Of a DNA stretch of 64,000 bases, positions 10,786 to 21,530 are shown piece after piece (the stretch's first letter is position 1; the number at the start of each line of letters is the position of its first letter). A model generated the notes under the pieces. It was not told where the DNA came from. It saw only the letters and a program-made list of their open reading frames with translations, and ran no database searches. Source of the DNA: Polytrichum commune (Eukaryota > Streptophyta > Polytrichopsida > Polytrichales > Polytrichaceae); the NCBI GenBank assembly GCA_950295325.1, contig OX485805.1:21375501-21439500 (forward strand), read 5' to 3'. Made by a program: the position numbers and the translations under genes.

Positions 10786-11967
10786 GAGCATATTGATGGC
10801 AAGTGTCGTGTGTTTACATTTTAATATGCAAGAGGAAGACATTCTTGAGCATACTAATGCCAAGTGTTATTGTGTACAATGTAGTCAACTTGTAGACCAT
10901 TGTGCAACATAGGCATACACCTCATAACACACGGTGAACATACTTATGCCAAGGTATCAAGGATGAGGCATTTGTGACCGATGAAATAAGAGAGCATGTG
11001 TTTGTTTGGAGGAGTGATAGAGGGGATTTATTTTTCTCGCAAATAGAAACAAATTCTAAGGACAACGCAAAAATAAATAATAGCTTCATGAATATGGAAA
11101 TTGCTACAAATCTCAAAGCGCTAAAGTTAGGGTAACACAAGTTGATCTTTAGATTAACCCACAACTGCTCATCTAAATGCTAATGTTGACTATGACTATT
11201 GTCAAAAACCTTACGATTGTAATCAATCACAAGCCGCCACCAAATAAACCTTGATTTTTTTGGCCTAAAAATATAGATCTCATCCATGTTAGCATCAAAT
11301 GAACCTAGTGAGCGGTCAAATAGACATGGTTGAATATGGATGCCTCGACCTTTAGTAAGCGCACATGAATGCCAAGTGTCATGAGGTGACACTAATGATG
11401 AATTTGCTGATCAATAGTGTGACATGCATGTTCCTTTAAAGATGATAAGTGACACTAATATGCATGTGACACTAAATACCATAAATGATGTACTTAATGT
11501 AATTCTTGTCCACTATAAGGCTTTATGATCTACATAGACAATAAATTCTACAGCCACATTTGTGCATTTGATAACCATCTAGTGGAAGAGGAGCAATGCT
11601 AAGACCACGCAATTCACGTAGTCAATGCTTGCATAAGAGTACCGCTAAGTAAATATTCTGAAGGTTTTCAACCTAAATTTGTGCATGAGCAAGGGACTTT
11701 GGGAAAATAGACCCAGCCTCCTTGTACGGGGGGGTATCAAACTATTTGAATGTTCTTGGCACCATAGCTCTACAATGATTTAGTAAGTACTATCTAGAAA
11801 TAGAAAAGAAAGAGAAAGACTTATTACGGCACATGTTATGGTCATTGTTGTTGAATCATACACAAGTATTGTGGCATGCTTCTATATTATTGAGGCAACC
11901 AACATTGCAAGGTTGTATTTTGGTATTATTTGTATTTATTAGCTATTTGTAGGTTTACTTATGAGTC
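10786..11967. other. Unassigned DNA
   Basis: Short recurring phrases such as GTGACACTAA appear near 11,390-11,480, suggesting decayed repeats. No boundaries or genes can be supported. Confidence 0.5.
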
Positions 11968-12474
11968 TAAGGGCCGCTTCACAATATGGCCGTCCAAGTT
12001 GAGAAGTCATGGGATTGAATGGCCAAACTTTGTTGAGAGTCCAAAGAAATGGGTTGAAAATAATAGCCAATAAAATATAGGAATTGGAACCTTCGGTTGG
12101 GCATAATGTGAGCCCTCCAAAGGCCAAGTCTAAAGTCTAAAGGAAGAAGGAGCATCCCACTTTATTCCATGTCCAAAACCGTCTCTCCAATCTAACGGCC
12201 AAGATCTTGTTAGTTTCTTTAAATTTTTAATGAAAAAAATCGATGGCTTCTCGACCATAGTTTGGGTTTCCATTCCTGTCCAACTCATGATTCCTTCGAG
12301 TGTCTGTTGCCTTGGCAAAAAACTACTGCCATATAGGCATTTTGAAAAAGCAATGGCCTTTGGACTTTGGCCTCTAGTGTGAAGGGTCTAGAGGCCGAAT
12401 TCTTGGTTTCTTGCAATTTGATTGGTGGAAATTAGTGGCCTCTAGACCTTGGCCAAAGTGTGAAGCGGCCCTAA
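11968..12474. mobile_element. Complete Tourist-like (PIF/Harbinger) MITE with TAA target duplication
   Basis: TAA at 11,968-11,970 and again at 12,472-12,474 flanks a 501-bp element (11,971-12,471). Its ends are GGGCCGCTTCACAATATGGCC on the left and, inverted, GGGCCGCTTCACACTTTGGCC on the right. A 3-bp TWA duplication plus GGGCC-type ends is the hallmark of Tourist MITEs, which are moved by PIF/Harbinger transposases. It encodes nothing. The full Harbinger at 25-33 kb has the same duplication type and a GGGCC start, but the rest of its ends differ, so a direct parent relationship is not shown. Confidence 0.85.
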
Positions 12475-13994
12475 GTTATGCCAAGCACAAATCTTCTTTT
12501 GATCTTGAACAACTTGAAGGGTGCAATGGTCTATTGGGGGGGGGGTCTAATTCATGTAATGTCCCTTCCGTAATTACAAGAATTAACCCAAAATTGTAAA
12601 CAACACAAGAAGAAACAACACCATAATTCATGCTAATGCCAATATCATTTTTTTAAAAGAAAAATCTTCCAAACCCACCACATTACTTATTTGAATATTT
12701 TCTAGTAATGTAGGACAGTTTCTCAATGACACATGTTAGTTGCTTAAAACTTGTATCCTTCTGGTGTCTATCTTTTTAGTTATGCTTGTTTTAAAAGAAA
12801 ATTGATCTATGCAATGGCGAATTCCGTGAACCTTTACATTTTCCACATTCAAGTACCATATTTTGTTGGGTAATACTATGGTGCCCTTATATCTGAACAT
12901 ACCTATAATACATACACCTCATTAACAATTTGTAATGTAAAATGCCATTGACACTAAATGAGCTCAACTATATTACATTCACAAGCAACTCAAAATAAAG
13001 TGTTCCAAAATCCCATCATCATTCTTGTCACTTCATTTCTTCCCATCTTTTATTTCTTAAACAATGATGCCCTCCCTTCATTTGTTTCTCATTCTCCTTT
13101 ACGTGTACCTCCGCGCTCACATTAAACTCCATGAAGGGGAAATGCATCCACTCTTTACATAAGTTATTCCCCTATTGATGTGAAAAGCTTCCAAGGAGCG
13201 GTAATTTGGTTGCTTTGAAGTTGAGGTTTTGTTACTAAGGGGTGGGATGCATGGACATGCCATGATGTTTTGAGACTTAAATTCCCGAACATGGGTTGGA
13301 GGTTGTTATCGCATTGATTGGGAGATCCCAACCCACCATGATGCCATCACAACAAACGTCTAAAATGGGAACTCATCTTTAGTTTAATTGCCTTTAAGAA
13401 GACTGTATGTATGTATATGTATATTTATATTTGAGTGCATCATCATTATGAGCATGAATGTCAAATCATACAACATATAAGTGATCATCTACCTTTGAAT
13501 GTTCAATGTACCCCCCATGGAAAAATCACTTCAATAATAGTTGGTCCAACCTCCCTCCCAATGGACTTGAAAAAACACTTATTGATGGAGTTACTATTCT
13601 CTTTATTTGAATGAACACAATACCTAACAATTGAAGGATAATTTGTACTTGCAATTCATATTCAATTGTGTCAAAGATTATCATGAAATGCTATTATTTA
13701 ATCTCATATTAAAACAATGTTTATCCAAGTCTCTTTGTACTTGTGATTGTATACATTTTAATGTCACCTTGAACATTTAAAGTATGATTCATTGAAAAAT
13801 GTTTCAATTCACATACAATCCTTATAGACCTTACAACATGTAAAATATAGAAGGGAGAAAAAATAATCTACAACCCTGCATTTTTGGATGTGCATTCATT
13901 TTCAATGCATTTCTAAAAGAAATGAAAAGAATTCCTTGCATGGCAAGAGAACAATCTCAAGTGCACACATAATCATTGAAGACTCCTATCCAAG
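12475..13994. other. Unassigned AT-rich DNA
   Basis: There is a G run at about 12,536-12,545. Otherwise there is no gene, no RNA and no repeat I can delimit. Confidence 0.55.
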
Positions 13995-14400
13995 GTGATA
14001 ATATGAGGCACTTAGATGGGTCTTAAATAGTTGGGCTTAATGATTAGCCTGCTTCTTATAGGATATTAGATGTGCAATCACTACGAGATAGTTAGCAATT
14101 CTTAATTGAGGTTGTTGATATTTTTCCTTATACTTTTTGAAGCGCATAGGGATATCTTACTCATTTCCTAAGCAAGGGCAAACTTTCTTCCTACACGATC
14201 GTACATGTTGGGATTATGTTGACAATCAAACCTGTAATAGTTAACATAAAATTTGAGCATGTAGTTCCACTTATAACATATATTGTTAATTTTGGTGTTT
14301 GTTCTTAGATCGGTGCCTACCCACATTCCAATTGTATACATATAGGTGCTTGATGAGGAAAAATGTTTGAATTTGGCATGTTGACCATGGGGCCATGGTG
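13995..14400 (-). repeat. Dispersed repeat (subfamily B), diverged minus-strand copy
   Basis: The order matches the 16,893 copy: CACTTAGATGGGTCTTAAAT, ACTACGAGATAGTTAGCAAT, then TTGAGCATGTAGTTCCAC and a final TATAGGTGCTTGATGAGG. The boundaries are approximate. A 79-codon frame at 14,407-14,168 falls inside it and is not a gene. Confidence 0.4.
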
Positions 14401-14404
14401 AAGC

Positions 14405-14770
14405 CACTTCACTTGCTAGACCTTCCTAACACGTTGTTTCTTGTGCACCCTATCATCATAGTCCACCCAATAATAGTGGGGGAATCCAAGAGAATTGGAT
14501 GTCTTCAACTACTTATATGGGAATGCTAGGATTTGTTCTGCCAACAGGGGGGGGATTAAGTGTAAGCCAATTTGTTTACACTTGTTCATCTTTGAAAGGT
14601 ACTAATAGTATTCAATGATCCTTCTAATTCTTGTGATGCCTATTTCATTATTACACACATAGTTAGATCAACTTGAAGATGGAGTAACACTACATTATAT
14701 TCCATGCTAGAGGCAATATCGAAGTGATTTAAAAAGCTTCTCCTCTTCTTCGCTCTCCGAGTGTTGAATG
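14405..14770 (+). repeat. 5S-like retroposon, partial copy
   Basis: GACCTTCCTAACACG followed by GTGCACCCTATCATCATAG matches the region just after the C box in the copies at 2.6 and 54.8 kb. The tail GGAGTAACACTACATTATAT and GAGGCAATATCGAAGTG matches the tail at 2,860-2,900. Only the 3' edge of the 5S-like part survives. Confidence 0.45.
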
Positions 14771-16892
14771 CAACATCCTTCTGTTAGATTGCCCACATCA
14801 ATCCAACTTCATTATGCAATCTCTTTGGGTCCCGAATGTTCTTCTAGCTTGTCAACATCATTCATACAACGTTGCATTCCCATCACAAAAAAGAAAAATG
14901 AAAAAGTTTTCAATGCATCCATTACAACTTTTCAATGCAACTTGACAAGAATACAACTATGACCACTAAGGTATGAGCACCTTAAACCAAGACATCACCC
15001 ATAATTCACACCCTCAAAATCTTGCATAATAAGGGTTGATGTTGAATTGAGAATGTTCACCATGTCAACATGAAGCCTCCCCTAACATTTTGGGTGCCAA
15101 CATAGTTTTCACTTCCAAATTTTGTTTTTATTGCAATGTTTTTTTTTGGGGGGGGGGGGGGGGGGCGGGGGGAAGGGGGAAGAACAAAAAGAAACTTGCA
15201 AGTCACATGGTTATTTTTTGCCTATGTAGGATTAGATAAAATTGATTCATACGGCTACCGCATGTATGCCAAACACCTTACCTTCTCGATTAAAGGCGCT
15301 CCTATCTTAGCATATTTTTAATTGCAATATTTGAATAGTTTTGGACATTTGACCACCAAATTGACTTCTTTACTCAAATTTAGCTGACAGTCACAACGAA
15401 TGAGTTGCAATGGATGGTTGTATCGGACCTAGCTTCCACTAGGGATCGTGATTGAACCATTGTAAAATCAATCTTGGAGTTCAGTTCTAGTGATTTGTGA
15501 TGATGGGTCATGGGGTTAACCCCCAAGCGTCTAAGAGGCCCAAACTGGACCTCTCCAAGGAAAAACTAGTGTATCTGAGCTATTATTGTTATTTTTCTCT
15601 AAACATGTCAAGAATGACCCTATCTATAATCAACTCACCTTTCAAGGGCCTGATTTGAATAAGTTAAACACTTTGATGTTGTTGAAGAGATATAAGTTCA
15701 AATACACAGTCTAGGTGTCATTGGATTCAAATAAGTACAGTGTATTGGATTGTCAACGTCTACTATGAATATATCTTTGATTTCTCCTTGGAATAAGACA
15801 ATATATATAATAAGATTTCAAACACATAAATATATAATATACGATTTATGAACCTAGTGAAGCCCGTATTTTGAGACCTCACATCCTTTTAAGGGTTGAG
15901 CTCCACATGTATTGGCATAGTGGGTGGCATTTGAGAGGACAGGATGTCAGGTGGTCATCATTGTGAAGGCCTCATGCCCGTCTTTGCAAAATTTAATGTT
16001 GACAAGTTTAGTATACACAAAAGTTGAAACAACTAGGTTAGAACCATTTATTCATTTCCTATGGTAGGTCTCTAGCACTTTTAGTCATCTGTACATGGTG
16101 CTTTAGAAGGAAGTTCTCAGATGCCAATCTAGTGGCTCTAGTAGAGTTATCCACAAAGAGGGACAAAATTGTTGGTTTGATCGTTTTTGGAGAAAATTTT
16201 AGCTTGTTATGAATCGGAGCTTATTTTGAAAGTTGGATGAAATTTTTGGGATTTCCCTTTTCCACCTTATCAAACTTTGAGAGAGTTTTAAGATCTAACA
16301 TAGGATATGCGCATGAGATCCACTGATCTAAACCCAGATCGGTCTATGCAAGGTTAACTTGGCTTGCCCATCTTAGTAGGACAAGCTAAAAAGCCGATTT
16401 TTAATAGTGTGGCACCACTCTATGTATATGATAATTTAAACACTAAGCAAACTTGTAATATTAGTCATATATTAAAATATTTGATGGATATGTCAAGGTG
16501 AGAGATTATTTGGATATGTTATTTGAATCAATGCCATTTTAAACCATATTGATATTGGAACGATTATACTTGGTATGCATGTCCTTGCAAAATGTATAAA
16601 CCCGTATGCTGTTAAAACACCATCAAATATCCATTTCATAGTAGTACATGGAAATTGCATATCCTCATCATAGATACCTGAATGGTATAACGAAGAGATG
16701 ATACCAATTCAACATTGGTTTGAACAACTCACGTGCAAGGTCCTCTAATAAGGAGGGACCATATAAATTGAAACTTATAGAGATGGTTAGGGAGCCGGTG
16801 TTTGAAAGTGGACTCCACGGGCCATGAAAGTGGAGGATAAAACGTTTGTGGACTGAAGCCTTTTGACTTGATACCCCTTGTCATGTAGTTAG
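14771..16892. other. Unassigned DNA with a poly-G tract
   Basis: A T run followed by a G run lies at about 15,138-15,175. No gene or bounded repeat is visible in the rest. Confidence 0.55.
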
Positions 16893-17270
16893 TAAGGTAG
16901 ATGGGTCTTGAATGGTTACTTTTCTCTAACTAGCCCACTTCTCCTAGGATAAAAAACATAAAAATAGTATGAGTTGGTTAGCATATCCAAATCGAAGTTG
17001 TAGTCACTTTCCTCACAAATTCTTGGAACTTGGATTAATATTTTATTCAATATCAAAATGAAGATTCTCGTGCTCATTAAATGGTCATGTAGGTCTCCCC
17101 AATTATGTTGAATCTCGAGCCTAGAATGGTTACCGTATTTTCAACACAAAGTCCAACTCTTTTAGGGACATTTCTTTTTAGTATTTGTTTCTAGAGCCAC
17201 ACCAAACCACATGACACTCAAATATAGGTGTTTGAACAAGGAAAGTAACCAAATAATGGTTTCTACGTTA
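16893..17270 (-). mobile_element. Dispersed AGGTA-ended element (subfamily B), near-complete minus copy
   Basis: It begins AAGGTAGATGGGTCTTGAAT and continues GGTTACTTTTC, the reverse complement of the right end of the window-start copy. It ends with CACTCAAATATAGGTGTTTG and AAGTAACCAAATAATGG. The order of interior blocks is the same as at 24,134 and, inverted, at 36,440-36,835 and 48,548-48,922. Length is about 380 bp and it is non-coding. AGGTA ends shared with subfamily A suggest related elements. Confidence 0.55.
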
Positions 17271-17438
17271 GTCCAATAATTTTAGTAAGAACCAATATAT
17301 ATTAAGAAAAAAAACCTAAGAATTATAGGTAGGTTGCATACTTGTGGTTATTACTTGTTAGCCTCTGAATAGGCCAATAAAAGTAGTAAGTCACTTTTAG
17401 GTTACAATTATCTAAATTTGCATGTTACCTTCACCAAT

Positions 17439-17560
17439 AGGAATGGTGGATCTACATGACACACCAATCTAACATGAAGTGTCCAAAATTCTAGACACTA
17501 GTCAATGTTGTTATAAACACTTCATGTTAGATTGGTGTGTCATGTAGACCCACCATTCCT
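17439..17560. repeat. Near-perfect hairpin: 44-bp arms, 34-nt loop
   Basis: The left arm, 17,439-17,482, begins AGGAATGGTGGATCTACATG. The right arm, 17,517-17,560, is its reverse complement with one mismatch (43 of 44). The spacer is 34 nt. The hairpin directly abuts a family D element on its right. It could be a young foldback element or a precursor of small RNAs. I see no target duplication that would settle it. Confidence 0.85.
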
Positions 17561-17562
17561 AC

Positions 17563-17967
17563 TACACTAAATATTGTATTTAGTGTCACCAATTGTCATG
17601 CTCAATACTAATTGTAAACCCTTGTGTAATGTCATCCAACACTAAATGTTAACCTAAGATTATTTGTCATTTCTTGTAATTTTTTAAAAAAAAAAATTGG
17701 GGGAGGGGGGGGGGGGTAGATTTATAGTGTTGCAATTACTCACTAAGTAATTTTCATCCAAATTTCAACTGTCCATGACAACATTTCATCACGTATTTGT
17801 TAGGATACAAATTATACCAAACTTTGATCAATAATTGGCATTTGGATGAGTGAAAAGTAAGTTGGGATGACAATACTTATAAGCTTATTCGTAAAGAGTG
17901 TCACAAGAAATGCTACCGTGATGACATAGAAGACCATATGACCCTAAATACAATATTTATTAGTGTA
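17563..17967. mobile_element. Non-autonomous TIR element (family D), copy 2
   Basis: The ends are TACACTAAATATTGTATTTA on the left and, inverted, TACACTAATAAATATTG then TATTTAGGGTCA on the right. The interior is homologous to 8,209-8,594. It contains a poly-A/poly-G stretch near 17,685-17,715. It is about 405 bp and non-coding. No convincing target duplication is present. Confidence 0.65.
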
Positions 17968-18224
17968 GTGCTTGTATGTGAACTAGCTAGGAGAAGAATG
18001 GAAAGGGGTTGTGCAGAAACACATGCGGGACAAGGCAAGGTGACCAATCATGGGGTCCTTGTGTACTTATTGGGCCACGGCTTTGTGACCACCTAATTAG
18101 GTCATTCGCAAATGGGAGTGTTTTCATTTATGGGTTTTATATACCTCCAATCACCTTCAAATTTGCAATGATAATTCAAGTATTTGAGTAAAGAAAAAAA
18201 AAGGAAAAGAGAGAAGAGACGACT

Positions 18225-18530
18225 CCAATGTTACCACTTTATGAATTACATGAAATATGGTGTTACTTCATCTTCGAGTTGATTTAATGTTGCATGCAAT
18301 CCCCAAACATGCATTATGAGAGATTAGATTTCTCTCTCTCTCAACAAATGTGGACAAATTAACTTGCATCTCTATCTATTGTAAGGACAAGCTCCTGAGT
18401 TTCCACAAGGTTGGTTGAAAGTATCTAGTTTGCATGAAACCCTCATGTGTGCACAATTGTTAGGAAAGTCACCCATCCTAACATTATTCCAACCTCGTAC
18501 AACTTAACACTTACCACTTAACACTTGAAT
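18225..18530 (-). mobile_element. 5S-rRNA-like retroposon, minus-strand copy
   Basis: The reverse complement of about 18,500-18,460 reads GGTTGGAATAATGTTAGGAT then GGGTGACTTTCCTAAC. This matches the 5S intermediate element and C box as in the copies at 2.6 and 54.8 kb. The tail (inverted) holds GAAGTAACACCATATTTC and GGTAACATTGGAGTCG, equivalent to 2,860-2,900. It is diverged, with no sign of a usable 5S gene. Confidence 0.55.
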
Positions 18531-18820
18531 CCCATCTTGAAGACAATTCCGATTGCTTCTAAGCAAAGTCAATGAGATGAAAATTTTGAAATCTAGCCTA
18601 TTGCACTTTACGGATCTTGAGAACTCCAAATTTGTAGCTCTCTATATTCTTTGCAAGCTCTATAGTTATAGGAACAAATATTCTTATTTAGAATAGTAGA
18701 GTTGAGGTAGACCTTGCCATTATATAATTTTGACCCGTGTGACATAATCTATGTTTTTAATAACTTAAGAAGATTTTAAAGAAAACTAAATGATTCATTT
18801 TATTGTTTTTGAACTTTGCA
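18531..18820. other. Unassigned AT-rich DNA
   Basis: No gene, RNA or bounded repeat is recognised. Confidence 0.5.
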
Positions 18821-18824
18821 ATCA

Positions 18825-18990
18825 TTCATAACATTGTTCAAATCCATAACAATGTTATGTGGGCCTAACAATAATCCACGTATTAACCTTGGATATTCCC
18901 ACATTCAAACTGAATGTGGGAGTATATGGGAATATTATGTGGAATATTGTTAGTCCCACATATCACGGTTATGGATATGAATAATGTTAT
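18825..18990. repeat. Long imperfect hairpin (arms about 80 bp, 3-nt loop)
   Basis: The centre is CCCACATTCA (18,898-18,907), three bases, then TGAATGTGGG (18,911-18,920). Pairing continues outward with mismatches: TATGTGGGCCTAACAATAAT on the left against the inverse of ATATTGTTAGTCCCACATAT on the right, then TCCATAAC against GTTATGGA, and ATTCATAACATTGTTC beyond. This is the shape of a foldback MITE or of an inverted duplication that could yield small RNAs. No coding capacity is present. Confidence 0.75.
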
Positions 18991-19899
18991 GTTAAAGAAT
19001 ATAGTCCTACATCTTTTAATATGACACGTTTGGAAAATGAGAAAATTGTCATATTATTGAGGTGTCACATATTCAACAATATGACAAATTGGTTCTCTTT
19101 GTCATATTAATATCCATGTACTTCAAGGTAACACACATTAGATATTTTGCCACATATACAAATTTTTTTCTTTCAAATGTCTTTACAAATGTGTAATTTC
19201 TCTCATGGAATCTATATGGGCTTGGAGAAGGAATCAATAATCCGTTGATGTTGCCACTTCAAATTAGAAAAAAATATTGTATCGAGCTTCTCCAATAGGG
19301 CTTGCAATTTCATTACATTTGCAGGAGTAAATGCTAATGAGTTGTTTATTAAAATGTAGCTAACAATTGAACATGATGTTGAGCATATGTGAGTTTCACG
19401 ATAGGTGGAGGCCTTTGATCAACATCTAAAGAGTCCAAGAGCTTTGCATTAATGTCAAAACTTGGTGGATGCATTCTCTGTCCCAAGGCCATATCAACGC
19501 ATTCTAACATAGCGACCTTGCTCATAAGGTTCACCATGTCCTGGTTCATGTACATTGTCCAAAATGATTGGTAACCAACTACTACAAATCTTGGGTTTGG
19601 TTACATCCCCAACGCTAGATGGGGCCCCATTTTTTTCTCTCTATATTTGTAAAAAACAAAAAACTGAGGGACTCACTCTATGTAATGTTATGATGCAATC
19701 AAACTATTATTCAACATGAATTTCTTAGAACATCAAACTTTAAAAATAATATCAAGACGTCCCAATCACTTGAGTGGGATCTATTTGGAATAAATCGACC
19801 CTCAAACTTGTAGGAAATTCTATCTATTTACTCTGTTTTGAAAAGATATTGGGGTCTCTTTATCCAAAATAGTATTCTTGGAGATTTTGAACAAATCGG
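18991..19899. other. Unassigned DNA with alternating ATATGACA motifs
   Basis: Between 19,015 and 19,115 the motif AATATGACA and its inverse TGTCATATT alternate at least four times. A 68-codon minus-strand frame at 19,555-19,349 (begins MYMNQDMVNLMS) lacks any known domain. Confidence 0.45.
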
Positions 19900-20070
19900 T
19901 CAAGGTCCAAATATTTCAAGTCCAGCCAATGACATGTTGACATTCTTCGGTTTTCACTATTACTTTAAAATACATTATATGAAATTCCTTACAATGATCG
20001 GCGGTTTGCCTAAACTCTTGAACTTGAACCGGTTATTTCTCAAACTCCACCGGCTCATCTATAACTAGCG
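19900..20070. repeat. End fragment of long-inverted-repeat element (family C)
   Basis: The blocks AATGACATGTTGACATTCTT, TTGAACTTGAACCGGTTATT and TCTCAAACTCCACCGG match 23,740-23,875 in order and, inverted, the segment at 585-720. Only one arm is present. Confidence 0.55.
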
Positions 20071-21210
20071 GTTGGATCTCCCTATTCCTAGATCCACATG
20101 GAATGAATTTAGATTGACGTCTCAAACCGCAAGCCTTAGGCAATAAAAGGTTAGCCTCACACATAGCTCCCATGCGCTTTATGGTCTATATATATCCGTA
20201 CTATGCTATATTCATGCAATTATTTGCAGTAGATTGTACGCTTTACCATTGTAATTGACTATCGGTTGCATATTGAATGAAGCCAAAAGCCAACAAGCGA
20301 GCAAGCGAGGGATCAAATTTGTAGTATAAAACCATGTCGGGAGACTTATAGAGTTTCATCGGGTACAAGTCCTTATATGACAAGTTAGTACACCCAAGAC
20401 CCAAGAGCCGGGTCAAAAGGAAGAGTATTTAAAGCTAACATTCTTTTTTGGCGACCTCTAGCTGAGTGTGTTGGGTATTGTAAAAAGCGGGTCGTGACCA
20501 TGAAATTGGGAGGGCCTTTGAAACTCATCCAAAGGCCGTACCATGAGAAGTTGAAATTGGAATTAATTTGGTCATGGGCCTCTAAGTTGGAGTTTAGTGC
20601 AAGGACATATGCGACCGGACTCTCAAGCTAATGCTACTTCACAATCATCTTGTTCATGTTGCCTCTTTTACATAAGAAATTATGATGTATCAAGGGTTGT
20701 GATATTTTGAAGTGGTAAGTGTCTCTAGATTTTGTGTTAGTCCAACCTCTTTGAGATAGGTTTTGATCCGAAATTTGGTAGATTAGGAAACATTATCCAT
20801 TACATGCCATGTAGGATTTTATGTAGGTTGGCCATCCATTTGGTTCATTAGGTCCTCAGTTGAAGTGGGATTTAAAAAAATATATAAATAAAATACTAAC
20901 GAGATTGCTTAAGTTTGAAATCTCTTTGGTCTTGGAACCTAGTATAAACCCACCCTACACTACAAACCTCGGGGGGTGCACCTTTCATTAAAACCTAGAA
21001 TCACGTGCGTTCACTGCGTACTCTAAAAAGCCCCTATATACAAGTTATTTTTTGTGAAATGAAGTAATACACATACAATTGCAACAATAAATATACAAGT
21101 GACAATATGTATACACAAAAAAACATCCATTCATATATAATCATTAACATAAGTATACAAATATACTTTTGAACAATAATCAACCCCTATAATATGTATA
21201 ACAAAATATC
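20071..21210. other. Unassigned DNA
   Basis: No gene, RNA or bounded repeat is supported. Confidence 0.55.
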
Positions 21211-21530
21211 CTAGCTTTCATCAGCAAAGTCATTGAAAACTTTTTCATCTCCCGGATGTAACTCATAAACATTTGATTCACCAATATATGTCATTGTAGC
21301 CAATGCAATTATTGTCTCTAAGTCTACCATCAAATGATCAGTAAGATCATATGTCCACTTGTTGTTAGCCCCTTTTTGATACCAACATAAACCAATCTCC
21401 ACGTTTGATGGACGGTCCATCAAGTCAATTGGGTCCCTATACTCCACCCAACGATTACCAAACTTCCTGCGCGTCCTATAAACTCTCCCAACAAACCAAA
21501 CCTTATGAAAACTTATCCAATATGAAAACT
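21211..21530 (-). CDS. Unidentified coding-like exon, partial
   Basis: The minus strand reads through from about 21,530 to a TAG at 21,211-21,213 without stops. The upstream part includes WISFHKVWFVGRVYRTRR then KFGNRWVEYRDPIDLMDR. The downstream part includes EIGLCWYQKG, NKWTYDLTDHLMVD, LATMTYIGESNVYEL and an acidic end. The first in-frame ATG inside the open frame is at 21,447, well inside the likely exon, so the frame probably enters through a splice acceptor near 21,530. The composition, with frequent W, Y, R and D, looks protein-like rather than random. I do not recognise the family. It may be a host gene's last exon or an accessory frame of a DNA transposon. Upstream exons were not found. 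Confidence 0.4.
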
